Both the position numbers and the translations under genes were made by a program. Below the pieces are notes generated by a model that saw nothing but the letters and a program-made list of their open reading frames with translations, had not been told where the DNA came from and ran no database searches. 64,000 bases of DNA, taken from NCBI RefSeq assembly GCF_905147365.1, contig NC_056422.1, positions 5,086,501-5,150,500 of the forward strand. Reading direction: 5' to 3'. Numbering within the stretch: the stretch's first letter is position 1; the number at the start of each line of letters is the position of its first letter. Positions 9,708-20,606 of the stretch are shown one piece after another. The stretch is from Aricia agestis. Its lineage: Eukaryota; Arthropoda; Insecta; Lepidoptera; Lycaenidae.

Positions 9708-10623
9708 TTTTATAGTTATGTCCACACTATGCACTTTCATCTACAATTTTCATCATCTTCCTTCAAACATTCGTTTTGGCGCATTCAATAAATGAATGCG
9801 TCAACCAGGCGCGGTCGCAGCCTAAAATTTTGGAGGGGTCAATAGCGGGGGGGGGGGGGGGGGGGAGACATTAGACAGTACAGTTCGACAAGGCTTTAAT
9901 TGAATGTGTCAATGTCAGTCAATGTGCGCTGCTGGTAAAGGAGAACTTTTTGTATTGATAGAAGCGTTAGTTCCTTTTCTCGCCACGTTCATAAACAGCC
10001 TTGTCGAACAGTAGAGGTCATTGTCTCCCTGTCAAAAAACTTGCCATTTTCTATAGAAACCGCGATTGACAATGAAGTGTCAGATGTTCCTACTCTAAGG
10101 GAGTACAGTTTAGTCACTACACTAAAAAAATATTTGTCGCTGCTATGGGGTAGCTAGAAATTTCCTTTTATTATTTGGAAAGATTTTGAGATTTATCCAT
10201 TTGTCCCAGATTTTGGGGGAGGTCATGTCCCCCGTGACCCCCCCTTCGGACCGCGCCTGGCGTCAACAAACGCAACGCCAACATTAGCTATGTCCACAAT
10301 GTGCACTTTCATCTTCAATTTTCGTCATCAACTTTCATATTGGCGCATTCAATAATTGAATTCGTCAAAGAACTGGCGTTGCGTTCCTTAACATTTTTGA
10401 AGTTTTGGATACGGTCAGAGGACAGGTTCGCTGTTGACTGCGCTATAGCGCATGCCCTTGATGAACAGAAAAAGGCACAGTGTGGACAAAGCTATTGTCA
10501 TTCGAAAGTTTTCGATACGGTCAAAGCGCATGCATCGCGGGCGTGCCTTACGTGCGCTGTTGACTGCGCTATTATAGTGCATGCCCTTTATGAACAAAAA
10601 GAGGCACAGTGTGGACAAAGCTA
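9708..10623. mobile_element. MITE family 'TAGCTATGTCCACA', two tandem partial copies, split by a hAT element
   Basis: The left copy (9708-9805 continuing at 10268) and the right copy (from 10285) start with (t)agctatgtccacaatgtgc and end ggcacagtgtggacaaagcta, an inverted terminal match. The right copy has two endings (near 10494 and 10623), so its 3' half is itself duplicated. An independent copy is at 40197-40421. The small ORFs here are not protein genes. Confidence 0.65.
9806..10259. mobile_element. hAT-type non-autonomous element with perfect 8-base target duplication
   Basis: Starts CAGGCGCGGTC and ends GACCGCGCCTG, flanked on both sides by the 8-base repeat gcgtcaac (9798-9805 and 10260-10267). 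Removing it restores the host MITE sequence as seen at 40265-40295. It contains a run of about 22 G at 9849 and no transposase ORF. An 8-base duplication with CAG-type ends is the hAT signature. Confidence 0.85.
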
Positions 10624-10699
10624 ATCATCAATGTCTCTGAGTGCGACGGCGCATTATTTTTACATTTTTCCGAGCAATCTTTAAGTTGTACGAGGCCTA

Positions 10700-10842
10700 A
10701 ACCTCTTAGGGTAAATTCAGACCGCAACGCGACGCGTAGATGCATTTCTAAATTTGTAGGGATTGATTTATGTCTGTCAAATCCATACAAATTTCATGCA
10801 TCTACGCGTCGCGTTGCGGTCTGAGTTGACCCTTATTACCTT
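10700..10842. mobile_element. Foldback MITE, family 'GGGTMAATTCAGACCGCAACGCGACG'
   Basis: Inverted arms containing ttcagaccgcaacgcgacgc and gcgtcgcgttgcggtctgag around an AT-rich loop. A second copy at 13155-13325 has the same arms and a longer loop. Confidence 0.75.
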
Positions 10843-11159
10843 TGAACTTCGCAGTAAGTAATAAGATGGCTTGACGTCTCAGGTAACTAGTGACTCAAGA
10901 GTAAAGTAAGAGACCAACTTTGGAAAACTTCTCTGCAATTTGTCTGTAGTTTCACCATAAAATAGTTTCCATGTAATTATTCAAAAAGGCCACTCCGCAA
11001 AGTTTGCAGTTGTTTTTCGTCGAACAAGGTCTAAGTAAATAATTTCTAGACCGAAGTCTTTTGTACTCTTCCCTGTATAAATAATCAAATACTTGTAGTA
11101 TTTTATTGTGTAGATTGCAGTAGGTATAGTGTCTACATAACCTTTGGCAATATTCAATT

Positions 11160-11360
11160 ACAAACTTAATTACGCCCGCAACTTCGTTGCGCCAAAATTC
11201 GTATATCGCGCAAGAGCCGAACATTTTCCGGTATAAAAAGTATCAGTAGTAGAATACTAATGTTCTTTTCCGTGACTCAAAGTATCTACCAATTTTCCGT
11301 GGTTTGAACGTGAAGAGGTACCAGACAGATAAACTTTCGCATTTATAATATAAGTATGTA
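11160..11360 (-). repeat. Repeat family B fragment (LINE-like tail)
   Basis: Contains cgcccgcaacttcgttgcgc, ttttccggtataaaaagtat and the accaatttt...gtttgaacgtgaagaggta string found also at 24745-24965, 30205-30655 and 35930-36065. These are common lepidopteran retroelement tails; the parent element cannot be named from the tail alone. Confidence 0.55.
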
Positions 11361-11818
11361 TTTTTTATTTAAAAACTAGCTGTCCCGGCAAACGCTTCTT
11401 TGCCATATAAAGTATTTAGTATTATTTTATTGAAGTGACTAAATAAGTATGTCACCATGCTATCCCGTTGCACAAACTTAATGGTCGCCGTCAGTCTCGA
11501 GTTGTAATAATTTACTATTATTTATTCAACAAATGCACTTATCGATATAAAAAGTACCCTGTAGCTGATTCTCAGACCCACTGAATATACATATAAAATT
11601 TGATTAAAATTAGTAAAGCCGTTTCGGAGGAGTACGCGGACTAACATTGTGACACGAGAATTTTATATATAAGAAGAAGAAGAAGCCTGAAGCACCTTTT
11701 TTTTAAATAAAATTGTTTTGCTAAATTGAAAATAAAATAGATTACTGCAGTAATGGAAACAATGATCATAAGTTCTGTTTTTAACATTGTTTTAACCTAA
11801 AATTTATTTTACTTCTAG

Positions 11819-11881
11819 CAAAGAGTGCAATTTAAAAATGATACTGCACCACAAAGTCCCTATACAAATTCTAACAAACCT
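11819..11881 (+). CDS. Host gene exon 2, probable 21-codon cassette exon
   Basis: 63 bases between ttttacttctag and a consensus donor gtaagt. The encoded QRVQFKNDTAPQSPYTNSNK fits between exon 1 (ends phase 0) and exon 3 (starts phase 0). Because its length is a multiple of three and both ends are at phase 0, it can be included or skipped without a frame change. It lies alone in 23 kb of intron. Confidence 0.65.
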
Positions 11882-12916
11882 GTAAGTTACCTTTGACAAA
11901 GAATTTAATATGGCAAAGTGTATAGTAAGTTAGAATTTTCTCGTTACTCGGGTATCAGGGAATGTAGGAAACTTCAAGTTGAAAGCTCCTTTTAATGCAC
12001 TTTAAGAATTTACTTCTGTGTTAGCTTTAATTTCAGTAAGTTCTTTTAGTAGAAATGTAGGATCAAGGACGGGCAAGATTATATTATAATTAGTTATGCA
12101 TCCAAGAATATAATATTATGCTTTTATTTTGCAATTATATTATGCTGTTTGAATTGAAAGAAAATAAGTAAAATACGATTAGCTTGATAATGTTTTAATT
12201 TTAATTTATACCTTTTCTGCTATGACATAACAATTGAAATAGTACCTGGTATTAAATACTACTTCAACAGAATAAAATGTTACGATAGTGCCAGCTGACC
12301 ACCTGATTGTTTGACATAAAAGATGATCTTTGCGTCGGGTGGGCATGTAAAAATTGATCTTGAACTATTGGCAGTCATGTCGTTCGTCCGTCTCACTGGG
12401 TTAGGTATATGAGTTAAGGAAGAGATAATATTGATTTTGTGTACTGCGCAAAACTAAAATAGTTCTCTAGACCTTAATGCGGCCACCGTCATTGAAACCA
12501 GCGTGAAGAGCATCATTTGCAATTATAACGATGGATAGCAAATAGCCGATCACTTTCATACGTTATTTATGTCGGGCAAGAACGACTTGATTGAAAATAA
12601 CAATTTACGTCCTCGCAACGGTTTAAATGACAATCCCTCGGGTGTCGTTATGAGAATGGGTCTTGACTCTTGACACGAGTTGAACCCATTACCACGGTCC
12701 ACGTCTGACAGACCTTCAGGTGTAAAGCGGCCATTTTGTTTAATTAACATTTAAATTAGACCATTTTTGGGCCCATATTGTATGAGAGAAATTATTTCAT
12801 AGGCGAACCTACGCAATTTGGTCCGATTCTGTCAAGCCCAGCTGATTTACGAGTAACGATGACCTTGACTATTCCGGTCGTATAACGTAGGTCTAACGGT
12901 AATATTCTCTGATAAT

Positions 12917-12972
12917 TCTTTTGTTAGGCATAACAAATGTATTATTATACATTTGTTATGCCTAACAAAAGA
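12917..12972. repeat. Perfect 25-bp hairpin with 6-base loop
   Basis: Arms 12917-12941 and 12948-12972 are exact reverse complements (core ttgttaggcataacaaatgt). The loop is ttatta. It may be a collapsed MITE or a structured transcript element. Confidence 0.85.
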
Positions 12973-13018
12973 TGAAAAAAGACGCTTTTCTTTATGAGGA
13001 ACTAAAGGTCCTATTAAA

Positions 13019-13150
13019 GTCTGAACGCATCCTGCGTTCAGACGTGCGCGTGTTCTGCTGTAGGGTTTGGGAAAATACGCGCGTGGCACCGGCATTCAGC
13101 CCGGATCAGCGCGCGTTTTCCCAAACGCTACAGCAAATACGCCCACGTCT
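13019..13150. mobile_element. GC-rich foldback element
   Basis: An 11-bp hairpin (gtctgaacgca, 3-base loop) at 13019-13043 is followed by inverted segments tgctgtagggtttgggaaaa and ttttcccaaacgctacagca around an ORF-free centre. The outer parts cgtgcgcgt and acgcccacg also pair roughly. Confidence 0.65.
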
Positions 13151-13154
13151 GATG

Positions 13155-13325
13155 CTCCTTAGGGTCAATTCAGACCGCAACGCGACGCGTACATGCATTT
13201 ATAAATGTGTATGGATTTGACAATTATTATTTTGCATCACCTCTCACGCAATTGAAATCTGTCAAATCCACATAAATTTAGAAATGCATCTAGTCGCGTT
13301 GCGGTCTGACATGAGTCATGACCCG
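13155..13325. mobile_element. Foldback MITE, second copy of the 10700-10842 family
   Basis: Arms attcagaccgcaacgcgacg and gtcgcgttgcggtctgac with inner parts tggatttgaca and tgtcaaatcca also paired. Confidence 0.75.
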
Positions 13326-13585
13326 TCCTAGACTCCTTTTCGACAATCCTAAGTCAGACAAAATATTATAGCACTCACATGAGAGCTCCGCACGTCAGAG
13401 GAGTAACCTATTTTCAAATTACTGCTTTATTTTTTCTCTCTTTATTTATATTTTGTTATTTTTTTAATATAATCGTTTTTAATATTGACTTAAAACAAAT
13501 GTTACAATAACAATTCAATACACGAGCTTTTCTAATTTCGGTGATATACATTTTGCCGCAACCGGTATTCCGACGCATTTGACGC

Positions 13586-13646
13586 AACGGAAGTTTTGGG
13601 TTCATAAAGGCGCCACCAACGCCTTTATGAACCCAAAACTTCCGTT
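13586..13646. repeat. Perfect 27-bp hairpin with 7-base loop
   Basis: Arms 13586-13612 and 13620-13646 are exact reverse complements (core ggaagttttgggttcataaa); the loop is ccaccaa. Confidence 0.88.
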
Positions 13647-14258
13647 TTACAATTCCACAACATCTGCAGATTCCAATACCCAAAACAAATGGACATCATA
13701 AAAATAAACGATTCGGTTTTACGAGAGAGATGCTTTCCATCCACAATGAAAAATTTAAGTCCCAGATGCGACCTACAACGCTACAAATTCTTAACACGGC
13801 GGACTTATTGCCCAAATAAAAACCATTCTATTTTATGGCACAACTGAAGTTTTAATTTTATGTAAGAGTTATTGTTTGTTCCCGAAGTTTTATGAAAACA
13901 ACGCGGTTATGATATTTTGCGAAGCCGATATTGAGCTTTATGTTTGTTATACATTTTAGCTGAGTAACGTAAAATTTGTTGTTACCAAAATCCGGAGAGA
14001 CTTTATTAGTATTCGTTTTATAATGGTATAAAGATCTACAAGGACTCTTGCACTTGCTGCGAAGTACGTGATAAGAGCACAGATTAAGAGCGTGAATGAG
14101 TAAGCATGAGTATGACAGCTACGTTAGCGAATGTAAGGCAAACATTACACGGTAGGTTTTGCTGTCAGTTTTACTACAGTCATGACTGTGACTGATGCAT
14201 AACCTGTCGTGTAATGCAGTTACTGATGGTTGCATGAAATTGACTGCCCGTTATTTGG

Positions 14259-14481
14259 ATATGAGCTTTTGCCGGCAGCTTCGCTCGCGTTAAGAAGCCC
14301 GAATTATATACAAACTTTCTTCCCGTATTTTAGCCCCTTGGTGGTGGAATTGATCAAAATCCTTTCTTAGCGGATGCCTACGTCATAACATCTACCTGCA
14401 TGCCAAATTTCAGCCCGATCGGTCCAGTGGTTTGGGCTGCACGTTGATAAATCACCATGTCAGTTTATATATATAGATTTT
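14259..14481 (-). mobile_element. Short retroelement tail inserted in a foldback element
   Basis: Starts gagcttttgccggcagcttc and contains ccaaatttcagcccgatcgg, ending in a tatatatata run. It interrupts a sequence whose two sides pair with each other (atggttgcatgaaattgac at 14227 against tcatgcaaccatcaatcatg at 14492). The same family occurs at 29580-29790 and 33820-34065. Confidence 0.5.
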
Positions 14482-16866
14482 GGTTTTTTGTCATGCAACC
14501 ATCAATCATGACTTTTGAGTGAGCGTTGTCACATCTGACAAAATAGAAAAAAATTAGAAACGTGTACCTTTGAAAATTTTGGCTTTGACTGACATAAAAC
14601 TGAAAAGAATGAGTGACCGTTTAATACCATTCGTCAGTCCATCAGTCACCATCAGTCAAACATAATTCATGATTGACGGAATTGACTGTTGCTAGTATGA
14701 GCGTAATGGATGCCTAAGATGCAAAGCTGTAATACTATTTGATTCTCATAAAAATAATTTTCTATAAATAAATAAAATACCTATCGGTACGATTACGCGG
14801 TTACCGAGGTTCCTCTCCGAGAACATACAAAAAATCTAGAATTTTCTAAATCCATTACGGTCTCGGAGTGGGAAAATTAAGCGCGTTAAAGTTGGATAAA
14901 GAAGAGGTGAGTTCACAATGGTCCAACTTCCACACCAATCCCCAACTTCCCTCTATTAGCCCCTGTGTACGGGAAACTTCGCGCAAATTGTATACGGCTT
15001 GAATGCGGTCGAGTTATAATATACACTATCTTTTGATAATACTAGCTTTTAATAATACCTACTAGCTTATTATCTTGGCCAGTAAACATAGAATTTCTGG
15101 TAATTTTTCATCCACTTTTTAAATTTCTCAAACAAATTAAGTCCCATCTTAATCTGAACCCGTGACTGATCGTAGTAAACGTGACTTCTAAGTTCTATGG
15201 TAGCTAAATCCGGTTTCGGTTACCTTAAATCTATCCGTCATCTGTGATTCTTGGCTCGGAACGGATTCGCACGTAGTGAGAAACTCTTAAGGGGAGCTAG
15301 TTCGAGAAACGGACGATTTTAAAGATTTAAACGTGACAGGAGACATAAAAATATAGTTATTTAAATTCTGAAAAAAATTGTTTGGTTTTTTTTTTCTATC
15401 GAGTGAAGTTCATGATATTGTGTAATTGAATATGAATTCCAATGTGTTTGGAAAGGCAATAGCGTGTAAATAGCTAAATTGCCTGCGGGATAATACAAAG
15501 TTCTCAAAAAAAAAAACACTCCGGAATCCGTATCATGCCCGACTAACCTGTTCCATAGTCAGCAGGGGTGCTCATCAGGCAATTGCAGTAGCAGCAATCC
15601 CGTTGGATCTTGTAGGAGCAAGATGATTGTCTTCTGTAGCGCACGTGGTCCGCTCCGGAGCGTAGCTGAAGTACTCTTGAATTTTGATGCACTTTGGTCG
15701 GCCGACCACACAAAAAGTTCCCAGCGATTATATTGAAAAACCAAAAGGGAAAGAAACTTAAAATTCCAGTCGGATTAAGCCTTTTGAAGGAAAAATTATC
15801 AGAACAAAATTTTCTCGTAAGTCGTCAAACCCGGTCCGCGGCAAAAAGTGGCCAGCAAACACTTGTCATCTGTCAAGTTTCAAATATATGTATTCTTCGT
15901 CTTCTTCCGACAGTGGTGAATTGCCATATTATGTTAAAGGTTCATCCAACGGTTGATGAACAGAAACTCCCAAACTGAGCTACATCCCAACAGTGGAAAT
16001 CAAACACAACACAAATCCTGAGTGTAATTTGAGAACTTATTATTTAATTATTAAGAAAATTAAGGAAATATAATAAATTAAATTATAACAAAATTAAGTG
16101 CACAACCAGTGTTAGATCCTTAACTAATGTTATTTTTTTAGAATTTAAATTACTACATTTTTAATATGTCTCCTGTCACTTTTAAATCTTGAAAATCGAC
16201 CGTTTCTGGAAATACAGGGCCTTATGGGTTAAATTTTCAAGAAATCATTTAATTATAACTAGGAGAGAGGGCGCCTCTGTGCCACAGTTAACATCTGGTC
16301 CGTGTTTTAATCGAAATTAAAATTATAATATGGTGTCAATTTATTAAATAGTTTCAAACATGTGAAGCTAGACCGTAATTTAATGTGCCAAAATAAAAGA
16401 CTCAGTGAAAAACAAAGTGTTCGACTAAAAAATTTACTTGAAAAACTCAGTGCCAACGGTTGCTTCAAAATCGACAAGTGAACAATAAAAGTGAATCTGT
16501 TTTTCCTTCTGAACAAAAGTAAAGTGTAATTTAAACAATAAAAACCAAGTGTAAACTGGCTGGTTATGGAAACAAGTGGAAATAAAAACAAATAAAAACA
16601 AGAAATATGCTATACCTAACCTAAAAATCCAAAATATGATTCAGGCATTATTGTTAAAAAAGTGACAAGTGACGACATCTATCAGAGCCCTGAAAAAACT
16701 ACTTATCGAGTATCGACTCATCTCTTACCATCTAAAAGATTACCCAACGAAAAATCAGAGGGCGCTGTCCTGCGTATTTTATCATTTGACAAGTAAAAAG
16801 TTACCTCTCAAGCAGCAAGGAAATTGTATGCCTAATCTGTAAATAAAAAGAGGAAGAAGAAAAAAC

Positions 16867-17727
16867 ATGGACGAAATAAAAAGTATACTTGAAAACCTGC
16901 AGAAAGAATTAATACAGCAAAAAAAAGACATGTATGATATAAAAGAAGACATAAAAAACACAATCAACAACAATATAAATGAAAAGTTTACACACCTAGA
17001 AAATAAAAACCTCCAATTAGAAAATAAACTTGCAGAACATTCCTTGGAACTACACAAGATTGACAGATTTTTACGACGCAAAAATTTAGTTTTCTTTGGA
17101 ATTGAGGAAGGAGAAAAGAAGTATCACGACTTGGAATACAAAATAATAAATATAATAAGCAAATACTTCGGACTAAGATTCGAAAACTGTATAGAAGCTG
17201 TCAGAAGAATAGGAAAAAAAGGTGAAAAGACTAGACCTGTTGTTGTCACGTTTATTACATTGGGGCTCAAAATGAAGATTTTACAAAATCAAAAATGCCT
17301 AAATGATTCGCCGTACTATATCAAACAAGATTTTTCACCTGAAGTCCAGAAGAAACGTAAGGACCTACAACCACAATTGCAACAAGAAAGAGAAGCAGGT
17401 AACATAGCCTTTTTGAAGTATGATAAACTCATAGTGCTTCCTGGAAAAAATAACAACTATACACAAAATTCCACCAACAAAAGGCTGCTTTCAGAATCAC
17501 CCGAAACAAATGCAAAAACTTCATGTAGTGTACAGAACAACAAAAAACAACCAATTAAGAAAAGCAAGACAAAATTTTTTCCTGGGGAAAGAAATAAAAC
17601 TAATTCGAAATCTAATATCGAGCAATATGTATTAAAAACTATACACCAAACCAATGAAGTGTCTTCACCGCCCTCAATCAGTAGTGACATGTCTACAGAT
17701 ATTATACAAACTCAAGAAATAAACTGA
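16867..17727 (+). CDS. LINE ORF1 protein (286 aa)
   Basis: An N-terminal coiled coil (IKSILENLQKELIQQKKDMY onward, with Asn/Lys-rich heptads) is followed by KNLVFFGIEEGEKKYHDLEY and the EAVRRIGKKGEKTRPVVVTF segment. That order, coiled coil then an RRM-like FFGIEE/RRIG domain, is the L1-type ORF1 plan. No zinc knuckle is seen. The C-terminus is basic and Ser-rich. The likely role is binding element RNA. A leader with no ORF precedes it (about 16260-16866). Confidence 0.8.
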   Translation: MDEIKSILENLQKELIQQKKDMYDIKEDIKNTINNNINEKFTHLENKNLQLENKLAEHSLELHKIDRFLRRKNLVFFGIEEGEKKYHDLEYKIINIISKYFGLRFENCIEAVRRIGKKGEKTRPVVVTFITLGLKMKILQNQKCLNDSPYYIKQDFSPEVQKKRKDLQPQLQQEREAGNIAFLKYDKLIVLPGKNNNYTQNSTNKRLLSESPETNAKTSCSVQNNKKQPIKKSKTKFFPGERNKTNSKSNIEQYVLKTIHQTNEVSSPPSISSDMSTDIIQTQEIN

Positions 17728-20606
17728 CAGAAGGCGACCTCTCAACACAGCAGGGCCCCACCACGGCTGGTCACCGAGGGGTCAAATGACCAAAACCCTC
17801 CACTGCACCCACTATATGTCTGCACCTATAATGTGAGATCCTTATTATCAAATGAAAGATTTTTAGAGTTTCAAGATGCAATATCAACAATAAAATATGA
17901 CATTATTGGCCTTGCCGAGATACGTAGAACAGGTTATGAAATATGCGAAGGTAAGGACCATATATTCTGTTATTACGGAGAGACGAAAGGCAAATATGGT
18001 GTTGGTTTTCTGATAAAAAAATACCTTAAAGGAAGCATAGAAAGTTTCATTGCCATTTCTGAAAGAATATGCATATTACACCTAAAAATTGGAAATACAG
18101 ACTTATCCATAATACAAGTCTATGCACCAACAATTATTGATGCAAACGAAGGAGAATTAAAAGATTTTTACTCAAAAATATCAGAATGCCTAAAAAAGTG
18201 TAGCAAAAATCTAATAATCATGGGCGACTTCAATGCTAGAGTCGGCACCAAACAAATTGGCGAAGAAAATATACTGGGCATGTCATGCTTTGGAAAAAGA
18301 GATAAAAGAGGTGAAACTCTACTACAGTTTTGCTGGGAAAATAAACTTTTTGTAATTAACAGCCTATTTAAGAAAAATTCCAAAAACTTGTGGACATGGC
18401 TCTCACCAAAAAATAATAAGAGCCAGATTGACTACATTCTATCAAACAAGAAAGAATATTTCTCCAACTTTGAAATTATTAACAACTTAACATTTCCAAG
18501 CGACCACAGATTGTTAAGAGCCACACTTTTGACAGGCAAGCATAAAAAATCAAGAGCCCAATACAAAAACAAAAATTACACTCTAAGCACTCAGGAAGAA
18601 CAAGAGCAATTCAAAAATACATTAAAGCTACAAGCTTCTAGTATAAAAATAGAAAATTATGAAAACTTAGAGACCTACTACAAAAAAATCAAAAATACAA
18701 TTATAGAAACCCTTAAACTTGTTAGTAAAAGCAAACAGAAACAATCTATTTTGTCACAAAATACAAAAACTCTAATTAAACGAAGGCAAGAACTAACTAA
18801 GAAAAACAACTTAACAACAGAAGAAAAAAGAGAGAAGTGTTTCTTATATAAAAACATTAAAAAAATTATAAAACAAGAATACCAAGAATATAGAATATCA
18901 ACTATAACAAAACACTTAAATAAATCAGGAAGTATGAAAAAAGGTCTGAAAGAATTGAACGCAAGTAAAAAATGGGTACCATGCTTACAGGAAAGCTCAC
19001 AAAAAAACAAGAAAACATTCTATAGAACAGAAATTGTTAACATTGCTACGGAATTCTATAAAGACTTATACTCTAAAAAAACGATGCTCCAGCCAAGTGT
19101 TTTATCATCAAACCACAACAATCACAACACAGTCAAAAGATTTACGTTCAATGAAATTGCCTCAATGATAAAACGGCTAAAAAAGGAAAAAAGCAGTGGA
19201 CCAGATGGAATACCTAATGAGGCAATCCTAGCAGGAAAACCCACTCTAGTTCCTCTTCTAACCACCCTTTTTAATATGATATTAGACACAAAAACAATCC
19301 CCGAAGAATGGGCAAAATCCAACATAATACTTTTATATAAGAAAGGAAACCCTAACTGTGTTAGTAATTATAGACCAATCAGCCTACAACCAACCTTATA
19401 TAAACTTTTCGCATCTGGCATAGAAAGACGCCTAGCAGAATATACTGAAAAACACCAACCAGTGGAACAAGCGGGATTTAGAAGCAGCTTCTCGACGACA
19501 GACCATATCCACTCTCTGGAAATTGTAATAGAGAAATATCAAGAAATGAAGAGGCCGCTATATCTAGCATTCATAGACTACGCCAAAGCATTCGACTCTA
19601 TTTCCCATGACAGCATATGGAGAGCTTTAAATGAATGCGAAGTCCCATCAGAAATCATAAATCTTATTAAAGATATATACCAAAAGAGCAAGAGCAAGGT
19701 AATACTAGATAGAGCCGGACCAGAAATAGATATACAGAGAGGTGTTCGTCAAGGCCCTTGTCGCCAAGAATTTTTATAGCTGTACTTCAAAATATAATGA
19801 AACCACTGAAATGGGAGAAAAAAGGTATTAACATAAATGGAAAATATTTGAATAATCTGAGGTTTGCCGATGATATAGTTATTTTTTCAGAGAAAGCATC
19901 GCAACTACAAGAAATGTTAAAAGAGATTCACTTGGTGAGCTATACTGTTGGACTAGAATTAAATACTTCAAAAACAAAAATTATGACGAACTCTATAGAA
20001 ATACCCATAAAAATTAACAATGCTCCAATAGAATATGTGCAAGACTATGTTTACCTCGGAAAACAAATATCGTTCAAAAAAACCAGACATAAAGAAGAAC
20101 TTAACAGACGAATAAACACGGCCTGGAAGAAATTTTGGAGCCTAAAAGAAATCCTGAAGTCAAATGCACCAATTAGACTAAAGAAAAAGGTTATGGACTC
20201 TTGCATCCTACCATCTCTTACTTATGCATCGCAAACATGGATCTATAACAAATTCACAAAAAATAAAATAATTACAACTCAGAGAGCCATGGAGAGGAGT
20301 GTGCTGAGACTGAGACTGAAACACAAAAAGAAAAGCACAGATATAAGACACATCACAAATGTAATAGACGCTCTAACACACTGTAAGAAACTTAAATGGA
20401 AATGGGCTGGACATGTAGCACGCATGAACGAAAACCGTTGGGCAAAAATTGTAACCCTGTGGCAAGGTCCTATGGGAAAGAGAAACAGAGGCAGACCAGC
20501 TGACCGATGGCTTGACGAAATACTGAAAATAGCAGGAAAAAACTGGACTGAAAAAGCAAAAGATAGAAAGGTGTGGACCAGCATGGAGGAGGCCTTTACT
20601 CTGTAG
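17728..20606 (+). pseudogene. LINE ORF2: endonuclease and reverse transcriptase, broken by a frameshift
   Basis: Two frames, 17833-19779 and 19758-20606, together make one ORF2. The AP-type endonuclease shows CTYNVRSL upstream of the first listed codon, IIMGDFNARVG, KSQIDYIL and FPSDHRLL. RT motifs are SSGPDGIPNEAI, NYRPISLQPTLYKLFA, QAGFRSSFSTTDHI, FIDYAKAFDSI and, after the break, LRFADDIVIF. The tail has a KLKWKWAGHVARMNENRW / KRNRGRPADRWLDEI module as in RTE-related LINEs. The break lies near 19755, inside the RQG..SP motif, where bases appear to be missing. This copy should be dead. Clade (RTE-like, or L1-like with ORF1) is not settled. Confidence 0.88.

Larger units (their letters stand above)
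2096..11818 (+). other. Intron 1 (9.7 kb), dominated by transposons
   Basis: Holds the DIRS-like retrotransposon (2606-7755), foldback elements at 8055-8232 and 10700-10842, a Metulj-like SINE (9000-9330), and a MITE split by a hAT element (9708-10623). A repeat B tail lies at 11160-11360. Segments 2290-2360 (a 'gtggtccccagcc' hAT-like end fragment), 7760-8050, 8235-8990 and 11365-11800 show nothing I can assign. Confidence 0.6.

Noticed and set aside
9849..9870. G-run as a possible G-quadruplex regulatory site
   Set aside because: It belongs to a non-autonomous hAT element and may vary by polymerase or assembly error; no promoter context.
10301..10824. Several 70-107-codon ORFs on both strands
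   Set aside because: Lie in MITE arms; the same frames recur at 40203-40463 because the element is repeated.
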